Below are positions 30,738-42,159 of a DNA stretch of 64,000 nt, one piece after another. Source of the DNA: Paraburkholderia tropica (lineage in GTDB: Bacteria > Pseudomonadota > Gammaproteobacteria > Burkholderiales > Burkholderiaceae); contig NZ_FNZM01000017.1 in NCBI RefSeq assembly GCF_900109265.1, positions 158,188 through 222,187 on the forward strand, read 5' to 3'. Both the position numbers and the translations under genes were made by a program. Position 1 is the stretch's first letter. Every line of letters begins with the position of its first letter. The notes beneath the pieces were generated by a model, which searched no databases, was not told the origin of the DNA, and saw only the letters and a list, made by a program, of their open reading frames with translations.

Positions 30738-30884
30738 TTACAGCGAGTAGCCGTTCGATTCGAGCGAGCGGATACGCTGTTCGAGTTGCACGATGTCCGA
30801 CGAGGAAGCGAGATACGCTTCGCGGCGACGACGTTCGGCAGTTTCAAACCAGGTGCTCAGCTTTTCAAGAAGGTACGCAAACAT
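30738..30884 (-). CDS. DUF3563 family small protein
   Basis: A 48-residue protein, MFAYLLEKLSTWFETAERRR at its start and LEQRIRSLESNGYSL at its end, matching DUF3563 proteins common in Burkholderiales. ATG 30884 follows GGAGAACACC. The sequence predicts one amphipathic helix and then a short coiled region. Function unknown. A dedicated terminator suggests a short, abundant transcript. Confidence 0.8.
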   Translation of the reverse strand: MFAYLLEKLSTWFETAERRRREAYLASSSDIVQLEQRIRSLESNGYSL

Positions 30885-31194
30885 GATGGTGTTCTCCAAG
30901 GATCGGTCGTATCCCCGGTGGATTTGCATCAGGGATTACCCTCGTAAGGGATAACCCGTATTATAGCGGTTGCACCTGACTTTACCAGTGAATTGCTCGA
31001 ATGCGGTGCATTCCAATCTGGAATGATGCGCCGCGCGCATTTGGCAACTTAATGATTTATCGACACATTTCTTGCATGGATCGGCTCAGGGCGGAGTCGG
31101 ACGGCACTTTTAGCACCGATATGGTGCAAAAAGCTCCCCGGGCGAGTCGGTTGCGACAATTTGTCTGCGAGGGTTGCACCCTCGGTTGCGGCGC

Positions 31195-31611
31195 TCAAGC
31201 CGCGCCAGTCTGCTCCACCGGCTCAGGATCGGCGAGGCGCTCGATGATCGGGCAGTCGGGCCGATCGTCGCCGTGGCAGTGCGCGGCCAGATGGCGCAGC
31301 GTGTCGCGCATCTGCGTGAGTTCGGCGATGCGCTGGTCGAGTTCGGCCACGTGCTCCATTGCGATGGCCTTGACCTCGGCGCTCGCGCGCGAGCGGTCGT
31401 GCCAGAGCGCCAGCAGGCGGCGGATATCGTCGACGAGAAAACCCAGACGCCGCGCCTGCCGGATGAAGCGCAACGCGTGCACCTCCTCCATGCCGTACAC
31501 GCGGTAGCCCGATTCCGTGCGCGCCTTGGGCGCGAGCAGGTCCACGCTCTCGTAGTAGCGGATCATTTTCGCGGTGACGCCCGAGGCGCGCGCCGCTTCG
31601 CCAATGTTCAT
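31195..31611 (-). CDS. cueR: CueR-type Cu(I)-responsive MerR regulator
   Basis: A 138-residue MerR-family activator. The N-terminal helix-turn-helix (MNIGEAARASGVTAKMIRYYE) is followed by a coiled dimerisation helix and the metal loop CHGDDRPDCPII near residues 112-123. The two cysteines flank the loop as in E. coli CueR (Cys112 and Cys120), which marks a monovalent copper/silver sensor. ATG 31611 is the family start; an upstream TTG/ATG frame would add 17 residues. A 19-base-spaced promoter with a perfect dyad lies directly upstream. Confidence 0.93.
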   Translation of the reverse strand: MNIGEAARASGVTAKMIRYYESVDLLAPKARTESGYRVYGMEEVHALRFIRQARRLGFLVDDIRRLLALWHDRSRASAEVKAIAMEHVAELDQRIAELTQMRDTLRHLAAHCHGDDRPDCPIIERLADPEPVEQTGAA

Positions 31612-31645
31612 GCTGCTCTCCTGCCGAATTGTCATCGATGTATCG

Positions 31646-31676
31646 ATGCTACACCTTCCCACGATGGGAAGGTCCA
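31646..31676 (-). promoter_or_regulatory. CueR-type promoter and operator of cueR
   Basis: On the minus strand a -35 TGGACC and a -10 TAGCAT are separated by exactly 19 bases, the over-long spacing that MerR activators correct by twisting DNA. A perfect dyad ACCTTCCC-ACGAT-GGGAAGGT (31653-31673) fills the spacer. Orientation shows it drives cueR rather than copZ. Confidence 0.85.
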
Positions 31677-31789
31677 GCGCTCGCCGGCAGTCCCGCCGAT
31701 GAGCGCCTGGCCCCCACTGGCATAATCCGGCACAGGCCGCATATGTCTTTCGTCTCCTCCGTTCCGTTCACTCAGCAAAGGAAAACATC

Positions 31790-31993
31790 ATGATCCAGTT
31801 CAACGTCGAAGGCATGAGCTGCCAGCACTGCGTCGGCGCCGTCACGCGCGCGATCCACGAGCAGGACGCCGCCGCCCAGGTCCAGATCGACCTGGCCGCG
31901 GGCCGCGTGAGCGTCGAATCGACCCAGAGCGCCGACGTGCTCAAGGCCGCCATCGACGAAGCCGGCTACACGGTCAAGGGCACGGCCGCCTGA
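31790..31993 (+). CDS. copZ: CopZ-like copper chaperone (heavy-metal-associated domain)
   Basis: A 67-residue HMA-domain protein with the metal motif GMSCQHC (Cys12 and Cys15) and the beta-alpha-beta-beta-alpha-beta length of a free-standing chaperone. It should carry Cu(I) in the cytosol to an export ATPase. AGGAAAACATC precedes the ATG. It is divergent from cueR. No copA-type ATPase is in the window, so the partner must lie elsewhere. Confidence 0.9.
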   Translation: MIQFNVEGMSCQHCVGAVTRAIHEQDAAAQVQIDLAAGRVSVESTQSADVLKAAIDEAGYTVKGTAA

Positions 31994-32006
31994 GGCCGGG
32001 CGCGCC

Positions 32007-32936
32007 ATGTTCAAGGTCGCCGTCATCGGCGCGTCCGGCCTGCTCGGACGCGCGCTCGTGCGCGAACTCGACGCCGAAACCGGCTGGCAGGTCGTGCAGA
32101 CCGCGCACAGCCGCGTGGGGCCGCGCCAGGTCGCGCTCGACGTGCGCGATGCGCAAGCCGTCGCGGCCTTCGTCGCGCGTGAAGCGCCCGATGCCATCGT
32201 GATCGCCGCCGCCGAGCGACGCCCCGATGTCTGCGAGCACGATCCCGCCGCTGCGCGCGCGCTCAACGTCGACGCGGTGCGCAGCATCGCCACGGCGGCG
32301 AAAGCGCGCGGCGCGTGGGTGCTGTCGATCTCCACCGATTACGTGTTCGACGGCACGCAGCCGCCTTATTTGCCGGATGCCGCGCCGAATCCGCTCAACG
32401 CCTACGGCCACAGCAAGCTCGAAGGCGAGCGCGCGCTGCTCGACGCGAGCGACGATGCGCTCGTGCTGCGTCTGCCGCTGCTGTACGGGCCGATCGTCGA
32501 CTGGAACGAGTCGGCGGTCACGAGCCTCGTACCGGCGATCCGCGCGGCGGCAGCGACTGCGCACGCCGCGGCCAAACCGGCGCCGATGGACGCGTGGGCC
32601 ACGCGCTATCCGACCTTCACGCCCGACGTGGCCGTCGTGATCCGCGAACTGCTCACGCGCTGTGCGGATGGCGAGGCCGTGCGCGGCATCGCGCAATGGT
32701 CCGGCGACGAGCCGATGACCAAGTACGACATCGCGCAACGCATCGCGCGCGCGCTCGGGATCGAGGCGCAGTTGATCGCGCAGACGCAACCCACGGACGC
32801 GACGCCGCGTCCGCGTGACTGTCATCTCGATTCGGGCCGCCTCGAAGCGCTCGGCATCGGGCGGCGCACGCCGTTCGACGCGGGCATCGGTGCAGTGCTC
32901 GATGCGTTCGAGCGCGAGCACGCGGACAAAAACTGA
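32007..32936 (+). CDS. SDR family reductase, RmlD/dTDP-4-dehydrorhamnose-reductase-like
   Basis: A 309-residue NAD(P)-binding protein of the RmlD-like extended SDR group. Seen are GASGLLGRALVREL at the start, STDYVFDG (about residues 110-117) and YGHSKLEGE with the catalytic Tyr and Lys near residue 132. Length fits. It follows copZ by 13 bases and may be co-transcribed, but no copper link is known. There are no rhamnose genes nearby, so a dTDP-rhamnose role is doubtful. Confidence 0.85.
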   Translation: MFKVAVIGASGLLGRALVRELDAETGWQVVQTAHSRVGPRQVALDVRDAQAVAAFVAREAPDAIVIAAAERRPDVCEHDPAAARALNVDAVRSIATAAKARGAWVLSISTDYVFDGTQPPYLPDAAPNPLNAYGHSKLEGERALLDASDDALVLRLPLLYGPIVDWNESAVTSLVPAIRAAAATAHAAAKPAPMDAWATRYPTFTPDVAVVIRELLTRCADGEAVRGIAQWSGDEPMTKYDIAQRIARALGIEAQLIAQTQPTDATPRPRDCHLDSGRLEALGIGRRTPFDAGIGAVLDAFEREHADKN

Positions 32937-33018
32937 CCACAGCGGCGATACGCGCAGCACAGCCAGGCTGCGAAGCGCGCATCGCCCTCTCCTTTTTTCT
33001 CCTGTCGGCAAACAACGC

Positions 33019-36000
33019 TCAGTGGAAATCGCGGCTTTCCGTCGCGAGCCGCCCGAGCAGACGGCTGTGATCTTCGAGCCGATGCGCGACCAGGTGCACC
33101 ACCTCGCCCTCGCGCTGCACGACGCCCGCCACCGCCAGTAGCGACGCCCCCAGCAATTCCTTGCGCTGCGACTCCACGAGCGCGGCGTGCACGATCACGT
33201 TGACCGAGCCGGTTTCGTCCTCCAGCGACACGAAGATCGTGCCGTTCGCCGTGCCCGGCCGCTGCCGCACCGTGACGATGCCGCACACGCGCGCGAGCAT
33301 GCCGTGGCGGCAACGCGCGAGTTGCGCCGCGCTGCGAAAACGCTGTTTCGCGAGCCCTTCGCGCAGCAGTTCGAGCGGATGGCGATTGAGCGTGAGACGC
33401 AGGCTGGCGTAATCGGCGACGATCTCCGCGCCTTCCGAGGCGCGCGGCAAGTCGAGCCGCGCCTCGGCCACGGGCGCGTCGCGCAGCAAGGCCGGCACCG
33501 CATGCTGTGCGGTCACGGCCCACCACGCCTCGCGCCGATGCCCGGCGATGCTCGCGAGCGCATTGGACGCCGCCAGCGCTTCCAGCTCGCGGCGCGTAAG
33601 CCCGGCGCGGCGCGCGAGGTCGTCGACATCGGTGAACGGCGCCTCGGCGCGGGCGGCCATCACGCGGCGCGCGGCGTCCTCGGAGAAGCCCTTGATGAGA
33701 CTGAAGCCGAGCCGCACCGCCGGGCCGTGGCGGCCGTAATGACGCGGCGCGAGCAGGACGCGCGCGCGCACGACGCCGCGATAGCCGCGCATGAGTGGCC
33801 GGCGACGCGTTTTTTTCTGCGCGACAAAGCTCGCCGCGTTTCCATGCACCTCATCGTTGAACGTCGCGGCGCGCAACAACGCGCGATAACGCGCGACGTC
33901 GGCACAACGCGCGGCCTCGCCATCGGCATCGGCGGCAAGACGCACGCCCGGCGCGCCGCGCACTTCCAGCACCGACTCCCAGTCGCTCAAGCCGATATCG
34001 GGCGAGCGCACCTTCACGCCATGCCGCTTCGCGTCCTGCACGAGTTGCGACGGCGAATAAAATCCGAGCGGCTGACTGTTCAGCAAGCCCGCGAGAAACG
34101 CCGCGGGCTCGTAACGCTTGAGCCATGAACTCGTGTAGACGAGCAGCGCAAAGCTCGCCGCGTGACTCTCCGGAAAGCCGTAATCGCCGAAACCCTCGAT
34201 CTGCTTGCAGATGCGTTCCGCGAACTCCGGCGAGTAGCCCTTGCGCAGCATGCGCTGCGTCAGATCGGCCTGATACGGTCGCAGATCGCCATCGCGCCGC
34301 CACGCCGCCATCGCGCGGCGCAGCTTGTCGGCCTCTTCGCCGGTGTAGTCGGCAGCGACCATCGCGAGGTGCATGACCTGCTCCTGGAAAATCGGCACGC
34401 CGAGCGTGCGTTCGAGCACCGGACGCAGTTCCTCCTTCGCGTATTCCACCGCCTCCTCGCCGTGCCGGCGCTTCAGATACGGATGCACCATGTCGCCCTG
34501 AATCGGCCCCGGCCGCACGATCGCCACCTGAATCACGAGGTCGTAATACGTCTGCGGCCGCAGACGCGGCAACATGCTCTGCTGGGCGCGCGATTCGATC
34601 TGGAAGACGCCGACCGTATCGGCGTGCGTGCACATCTCGTACACGGCGCGATCTTCGACGCCGATGTCCTGCACGCGGAACTGCGGCAAGCCGCGCCGCA
34701 GCGCGACGCATTCGAGCGAACGCCGGATCGCCGAAAGCATGCCGAGCGCGAGCACATCGACTTTCAACAGGCGCAACGCGTCGATGTCGTCCTTGTCCCA
34801 CTCGATCACGTAGCGGTCCTTCATGGCCGCGTTTTCGATCGGCACGAGCCGCGAGAGCTTGTCGCGCGCGATCACGAAACCGCCCACGTGCTGCGAGAGA
34901 TGCCGCGGAAAACCGCGCAGCTCGCGCGTGAGGCGAATGAGCTGCTGCGTGACGTGCGAATCGGGCGAGAAGCCCGCTTCCTCGAGATGATGCGCGATCG
35001 AATCGGGACCGTCCCACCACTGATGCGCGCCCGAGAGTTTTTCGACCAGCATGGTGTCGAGCCCGAGCGCCTTGCCCACGTCGCGCAAGGCGCTGCGCGA
35101 GCGATAGGTGATCAGCGTCGCGGCCAGCGCGGCGCGGCGCGTGCCGTATTTGCGATAGATGTACTGGATGACTTCCTCGCGGCGCTGGTGCTCGAAATCG
35201 ACGTCGATGTCGGGCGGCTCGTTGCGCGCGCGGGACAGAAAGCGCGCGACCAGCATGTTCATGCGCACGGGGTCGATCTCCGTGATCATGAGGCAGTAGC
35301 AGACCACCGAATTCGCCGCCGAGCCGCGGCCCTGACACAGGATCTTCTGCTCGCGCGCGAAGCGCACGATGTCGTGCACAGTGAGGAAATATTTCTCGTA
35401 CTGCAGCTCGGTGATGAGCGCGAGTTCCTGCTCGATCTGGTCGCTGCGCTTCTTGTTCAGGCCGTCGGGCCAACGCTCGGCCACGCCCTTCATGACGAGC
35501 TTGCGCAGCCACGAGCCCGGCGTTTCGCCCGGCGGCACGAGTTCCTCGGGATACTCGTAGGCCAGCTCGCCGAGACTGAAAGTGCAGCGGCGCGCGACGT
35601 CGAGCGTCGCGTCGAGCGCCTCGCGCGGATAGATCGCGCCGAGCCGCACGCGCGAACGCAGATGGCGCTCCGCGTTGACTTCCAGCGCGCGGCCGCACGC
35701 CGTCAACGGCTTGCCGATGCGGATCGCGCTCAGCGTGTCCTGCAAGGGCTTGCGCGAGCGCGCGTGCATCAGCACGCCGCCCGTCGCCACGAGCGGCAGA
35801 CCGCTTTCCTGCGAGACGTGGCGCAGGACTTCGATCTGCGCGTCATCGCTGCCGGTTTGCCAGAGTTCGAGCGCGAGCCACGCGCGCTCGGCCGCGAAAC
35901 CCGCGAGCCAGTGCGCGGCGCGCAAGGTCTGCGCGAGCGTGGCCGTGCGCTGCGGCACGAGCAGCAGCACGCAGTCGCGCAGATGCTTCAGGTGCGTGAA

Positions 36001-36531
36001 ATCCTGGGCGGGATCGCCGGCATGGGTTTGCGGATCAGTGAAGTCGGACGGCGTCACGCGGTACTGGCCCTTCGGCGCCCGCGAACGCGCGAGCGTGATC
36101 AGCTCGCAGAGATTGCCGTAGCCCTCGCGGTTCATCGCGATCGCCACGAGCGTGCAGAACGGCGCGCCGTCTTCATCGACGAGATTCAGTTCGCTGCCCG
36201 TCAGCAAGTGCAGCGACGGCACGAACGGGCCGGGCGTGCGCGCCTCGGCGTGCGCCTTGCGGCGCGCCTCGTCGTAGTCGTTGAGCGCGCTCCAGGCGCG
36301 CACGATGCCCGCGAACGAGCACTCGTCGGTGATGGCGAGCGCGCGATAGCCGTGACGGATCGCCTGCTCGACCAGCTCGCTCGGACGCGACGCGCCGCGC
36401 AGGAACGAGAAGTTGGTCAGGCAGTGCAGCTCCGCGTACTCAGGCAACTGCGCCGGCAACTGCGCGGGCAGCGACGAAGACGACGATGATGGTTGCGCGG
36501 GCAACGAATCGCCCGCTCCGCTGATCGACAT
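33019..36531 (-). CDS. dnaE2: Error-prone DNA polymerase DnaE2
   Basis: A 1170-residue C-family polymerase that performs SOS translesion synthesis with ImuA and ImuB. After a Ser/Pro/Gln-rich start (about residues 1-30) comes the PHP domain (YAELHCLTNFSFLRGASRP). The catalytic acidic cluster PDIDVDFEHQR lies near residue 440, then VQIAIVRPGPIQG, FQEQVMHLA, and an OB-fold near the C-terminus. Length and the C-terminal HSRLLGRLATESRDFH fit DnaE2 rather than replicative DnaE. It begins 18 bases after the imuB stop and so belongs to one SOS operon. Confidence 0.96.
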   Translation of the reverse strand: MSISGAGDSLPAQPSSSSSSLPAQLPAQLPEYAELHCLTNFSFLRGASRPSELVEQAIRHGYRALAITDECSFAGIVRAWSALNDYDEARRKAHAEARTPGPFVPSLHLLTGSELNLVDEDGAPFCTLVAIAMNREGYGNLCELITLARSRAPKGQYRVTPSDFTDPQTHAGDPAQDFTHLKHLRDCVLLLVPQRTATLAQTLRAAHWLAGFAAERAWLALELWQTGSDDAQIEVLRHVSQESGLPLVATGGVLMHARSRKPLQDTLSAIRIGKPLTACGRALEVNAERHLRSRVRLGAIYPREALDATLDVARRCTFSLGELAYEYPEELVPPGETPGSWLRKLVMKGVAERWPDGLNKKRSDQIEQELALITELQYEKYFLTVHDIVRFAREQKILCQGRGSAANSVVCYCLMITEIDPVRMNMLVARFLSRARNEPPDIDVDFEHQRREEVIQYIYRKYGTRRAALAATLITYRSRSALRDVGKALGLDTMLVEKLSGAHQWWDGPDSIAHHLEEAGFSPDSHVTQQLIRLTRELRGFPRHLSQHVGGFVIARDKLSRLVPIENAAMKDRYVIEWDKDDIDALRLLKVDVLALGMLSAIRRSLECVALRRGLPQFRVQDIGVEDRAVYEMCTHADTVGVFQIESRAQQSMLPRLRPQTYYDLVIQVAIVRPGPIQGDMVHPYLKRRHGEEAVEYAKEELRPVLERTLGVPIFQEQVMHLAMVAADYTGEEADKLRRAMAAWRRDGDLRPYQADLTQRMLRKGYSPEFAERICKQIEGFGDYGFPESHAASFALLVYTSSWLKRYEPAAFLAGLLNSQPLGFYSPSQLVQDAKRHGVKVRSPDIGLSDWESVLEVRGAPGVRLAADADGEAARCADVARYRALLRAATFNDEVHGNAASFVAQKKTRRRPLMRGYRGVVRARVLLAPRHYGRHGPAVRLGFSLIKGFSEDAARRVMAARAEAPFTDVDDLARRAGLTRRELEALAASNALASIAGHRREAWWAVTAQHAVPALLRDAPVAEARLDLPRASEGAEIVADYASLRLTLNRHPLELLREGLAKQRFRSAAQLARCRHGMLARVCGIVTVRQRPGTANGTIFVSLEDETGSVNVIVHAALVESQRKELLGASLLAVAGVVQREGEVVHLVAHRLEDHSRLLGRLATESRDFH

Positions 36532-36549
36532 GATGCTCGATAAAAACCG

Positions 36550-38986
<2,437 letters not shown>

Positions 38987-39098
38987 GCGTGCGCTCCGTT
39001 GCCGGGTTGCCCTGTCGATCGGGAATAGTTCGCCCTGCCCGGCAATGAAGGGGCATGGCGAAGGGAGTTGGGCGGGCGCATCGGGTGGCGCCGTAGTC

Positions 39099-39114
39099 CT
39101 GTATATTTATACAG
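39099..39114 (-). promoter_or_regulatory. LexA (SOS) box of the imuA-imuB-dnaE2 operon
   Basis: CTGTATATTTATACAG is a perfect CTGT-N8-ACAG LexA site with an AT-rich centre, in GC-rich DNA 113 bases before imuA. It predicts DNA-damage induction of the mutasome. Confidence 0.93.
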
Positions 39115-39264
39115 TATTTCTGCGCGTTCCTGGAAGGGAGTTTTGGGTGGCCAAGGGGTGGCCCGGGGTGGCCAGGCCAAGACGCGACGCGGAATTTTGA
39201 GGGGCGGATGGCGTGCCGGGATCGTCGCAAAAGCATCGCCAGCAAAAACAGCGAGCAAACGGAT

Positions 39265-39294
39265 TTGACGCCGCGGGTAGGAAGACGCTACAAT
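39265..39294 (+). promoter_or_regulatory. Promoter of the tRNA-Pro gene
   Basis: TTGACG and TACAAT separated by 18 bases, with the tRNA 5' end 11 bases after the -10 box. Confidence 0.8.
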
Positions 39295-39305
39295 CCGCGG
39301 CTCCT

Positions 39306-39382
39306 CGGAGCGTAGCGCAGCCTGGTAGCGCATCTGATTTGGGATCAGAGGGTCGTAGGTTCGAATCCTATCGCTCCGACCA
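39306..39382 (+). tRNA. tRNA-Pro (anticodon TGG)
   Basis: A 77-base cloverleaf. The acceptor stem CGGAGCG pairs with CGCTCCG, the T arm is GTAGGTTCGAATCCTAT, the anticodon loop TTTGGGA is closed by TCTGA/TCAGA and contains TGG, and the CCA end is encoded. It decodes CCA and, by wobble, other proline codons. The 3' half is a common integration target; accessory DNA begins right after it. Confidence 0.96.
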
Positions 39383-39401
39383 CGAAAAAAGCAGCAGGAA
39401 C

Positions 39402-39440
39402 AAGGACTTACGATATCGCGTCGTAAGTCCTTTTCTTTTT
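39402..39440 (+). terminator. Intrinsic terminator of tRNA-Pro
   Basis: A perfect 12-base stem AAGGACTTACGA / TCGTAAGTCCTT with a seven-base loop, followed by TTCTTTTT. Confidence 0.9.
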
Positions 39441-40006
39441 CGGCTGCCCGATAGGCGGACCCGTTACCGCCGAGTTACCGGAAAATTACTCGAACGAAAC
39501 CGGACATCAGCGCTCTTAGCCGAACTCCAGCGAAACTGGCACGCTCTAACTTGTACAGAAACATCTTTAGCGAATCGGCAAAACCATTCATGATGGGGCT
39601 GGCATTTTCGGTCGCTCAACCTGCGGCGTACGACGCGTTCAAGGTCGGCGGAGACTCAGACGAATCTGTCGGAGATGGCCTCGACCTCCGAATCAAAAGT
39701 GGACACCGGCGACGACGATTTATGCGCGCCTGTGGATGATGCCCCTAAGGGGATTCATGTCAATCGCAGCAGCGTGATTTGGCCGGTCACGACTACTCGT
39801 GACGATATAGCAGGAGAAAAGATGCAACCGGGTCGAAGAGGAATGTCGAACTGAGCCGCTCAACGCCACCAAACGAGAAATCGGAGTATGACGGATACAG
39901 TTGCCCCTCCCCCGACTGGCCCCCTGAGTTAAAGGCTGGATGTGGCAGACGCCACCTGCATGGGAAAGGTGCGGTCCGCACGTTGGCGGACCGCGGCAAA
40001 GCCCTT
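39441..40006. other. Island left flank without clear genes
   Basis: About 565 bases of lower-GC DNA just inside the accessory region. Several short frames exist, but none has both a ribosome site and recognisable content. It is probably decayed mobile-element DNA. Confidence 0.4.
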
Positions 40007-40153
40007 TTACACCTTAGATAGCAGAATTGACACCGGAACGGCAATCAACAACGCAACTATTGGGCCAAAGTGCGGCGCGAGAGTGGTTAAAACCATCCCG
40101 AACGCACTCAAGCGTAGGTGCAAAAGTGCCGGCGTCAAGGTTTGGCCTTTCAT
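40007..40153 (-). CDS. Candidate small membrane protein
   Basis: A 48-residue frame from ATG 40153, preceded by GGGAGA at a good distance. It reads MKGQTLTPALLHLRLSAF at the start and ends in a strongly hydrophobic helix (residues about 18-48, including FGPIVALLIAVPVSILL). It has no family I recognise. It lies downstream of the DUF3800 gene on the same strand, about 190 bases beyond its stop, so it may belong to that cassette or stand alone. Confidence 0.4.
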   Translation of the reverse strand: MKGQTLTPALLHLRLSAFGMVLTTLAPHFGPIVALLIAVPVSILLSKV

Positions 40154-40342
40154 GGGCGTCTCCCTCACGTTGCGCCGGTCCCTTGGTGAGTCAGGTAGGC
40201 GCGTCCGGACTTTGCTGCCCTTTCCGCTTAAACATCTTCCAGTGCGACGGCGGCAGCAACCTGACTGGCCGGGACGAGGCATGCCTCGAATTGGTTGCGA
40301 TTCTTAGACGAGCGCGTATTTAGTCACAGTCTTGAAAGCGCG

Positions 40343-41464
40343 TCAAGCGAGTCTCGCCGCACCATGAAGAGCGATGCGTGAAACAAACGCGGGCAAATTC
40401 GCTAACAGGTCAATTCCCTCGCGGGCGCGCCGAATCAGCTCTTCAAGCAACGACATTCCTGCAAGGTACTGGCCCGTAGACATGGCATGTTCGGGCGGAG
40501 GCGGAAATACACTCTGCCCAATGATCAGCGGAGCGATTGAGTCGTACAGCTTGCGCTCAAAGCCCTTCGACGCCCTTCCGGACTTCAGCGCGGCATTACA
40601 AGCGCCCGCCAGCACGTCTGCCAATTGCACACCCGGTTCCTCATGAGATTTAGCAAACGCGATGGGAGCTGCGAGATTGAAATTGAATCTGTGCGTTACA
40701 CCCTGCAATTCGACGTTCAGCTTGTCGGTACGCCCGATCATGCTATCGAACGTATATTGCGAGTGTTGTAACGGCTGTGATTCGTCACAGACAGCGATAA
40801 TCGAATCGCAATGCGGAGCCCAGTGGCACAACAGACTATACAGGCTAGTCCCGGACAACTCGAGCACCCATTGCCCGACAGCGTCGCTTTCGAGTATCGA
40901 CAGTTCTTCACGAAGTGTCGACGCATTGAGCCTCGCAAATTCCGAGATGAGACGAATTGGCACCGCTGTTCTGTCAAGCTGACATTCGAATAGTGTCGGC
41001 AGCAATTCTGGTGAGCGAAGTCGAATCAGCTTGTCGAAGTCGATCGCAATTTCTTCTGCCGCTCGATGTTGAGCTGCCATCGCCATATACAAAACCTGTG
41101 CGACAAATTTATGAAATCCGAACTCGTAAAGAAGGTTGTTGTTTTCGGATAAGCAAGGCTCAAAAATATACTCGAAGAATTTGCATGCCAACGCGTATTT
41201 CTTATGATGCGCGGTAATTGCGATCCGCCCTTCAAAAGCGTTAAACAGATCGAGGATGGCCCGGCGTCCCGCTGAAAAGCTGGCGAGCTTTCCGAAGGAA
41301 AGCTCATCGCCTTGATACTTGCAAGCGCTGCGGATTTTTTCCACGGAGGCTCGTGCTTCGTCTCTCTCTGCAACGAGGGAAGCGTATGAAAAGAACGGTT
41401 GTTGATCAAGAAGCAGGTCGTTTCCCGTGTACCCCGATTCGTCAAAATAGATCGTCGTTGCCAT
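40343..41464 (-). CDS. DUF3800 domain protein (RNase H-like fold)
   Basis: A 373-residue protein. FDESG at residues 7-11 and the C-terminal GVQLADVLAGACN are the two acidic motifs of DUF3800, a family predicted to have an RNase H-like fold with Asp/Glu metal ligands. AVCDESQPLQHS near residue 230 supplies a third acidic patch. DUF3800 genes are widespread in mobile and defence-rich islands and their biochemistry is largely unknown. The ribosome site AGAAGGACG precedes ATG 41464. The transglutaminase-like gene lies 70 bases upstream on the same strand. Confidence 0.82.
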   Translation of the reverse strand: MATTIYFDESGYTGNDLLLDQQPFFSYASLVAERDEARASVEKIRSACKYQGDELSFGKLASFSAGRRAILDLFNAFEGRIAITAHHKKYALACKFFEYIFEPCLSENNNLLYEFGFHKFVAQVLYMAMAAQHRAAEEIAIDFDKLIRLRSPELLPTLFECQLDRTAVPIRLISEFARLNASTLREELSILESDAVGQWVLELSGTSLYSLLCHWAPHCDSIIAVCDESQPLQHSQYTFDSMIGRTDKLNVELQGVTHRFNFNLAAPIAFAKSHEEPGVQLADVLAGACNAALKSGRASKGFERKLYDSIAPLIIGQSVFPPPPEHAMSTGQYLAGMSLLEELIRRAREGIDLLANLPAFVSRIALHGAARLA

Positions 41465-41534
41465 TATTCAGAACGTCCTTCTTAGTGTCGGCGGCAACGT
41501 CAGCAGGCTGCAACCGCTAAGTCGATATATGTAC

Positions 41535-42140
41535 CTACGCGAGCATCTTGGCCAGCGCGTCGTAGTTCAACTGGCGCGGAGCACTACTCAGATATTTTGC
41601 AGCACCATCCGTCATTGCGGCAAAATCGCACATGCGCTGGTGTTCCGCGTCCTTACGTGCTACGACCCGATCAAATTCCGAATCCGACTTGCGCATCTCC
41701 GTCAGAGTTGTCGCGTGTTGGGCCTGCAACTCCTTCCAGTAGGAGTAACTAGCCAGGCCTTTCTTTTCCACATAATCGAGAAGAATAAGGTCACCAGGAG
41801 GCTGCACATCGGGGTGCGACGTCTTATGCAGCGAAATATCGACCTTGCGGCCACAGAACTCGACCCAAGCATGGGACGACGCGCCGTCCCATGTCCCGTC
41901 GTTCACCCAACCGACCACGACGTCAACGTGAATGCTGTGCTCTCGTCGTAAATATTCTCGCAGGAAGAAAGACAGGAGATAGCAGCCCTCCGTGAAGTTG
42001 TATCGGTTCACGAATTTGTCGTAAAGGTCGCCAGCAACTTTAACTACGGTCCGTTCTTCGTCGTTCAAAGAATCGAGCCAAGTTCCACGACGGTTCTTCA
42101 AGGCCTGAATTTCGGCTTTACGACGCGCGGCTTCACCCAT
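41535..42140 (-). CDS. Transglutaminase/McjB-like Cys-His-Asp protein
   Basis: A 201-residue protein. From ATG 42140 it starts MGEAARRKAEIQALKNR, a lead often seen in small island proteins. A possible papain/transglutaminase-type triad can be placed: Cys in NFTEGCYLLSFFLREYL (about residue 54), His in SSHAWVEF (about residue 87) and Asp in GRKVDISLH (about residue 96). This order and spacing resembles the transglutaminase-like core found in peptide-processing proteins such as McjB. It could be a protease, amidase or cross-linking enzyme. The small CxxC gene lies 19 bases upstream, DUF3800 downstream. Confidence 0.6.
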   Translation of the reverse strand: MGEAARRKAEIQALKNRRGTWLDSLNDEERTVVKVAGDLYDKFVNRYNFTEGCYLLSFFLREYLRREHSIHVDVVVGWVNDGTWDGASSHAWVEFCGRKVDISLHKTSHPDVQPPGDLILLDYVEKKGLASYSYWKELQAQHATTLTEMRKSDSEFDRVVARKDAEHQRMCDFAAMTDGAAKYLSSAPRQLNYDALAKMLA

Positions 42141-42159
42141 GGTTGCCTTGTAGCTAAGG

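Noticed and set aside
34162..36489. 775-residue plus-strand frame opposite dnaE2
   Set aside because: Antisense artefact; no motif.
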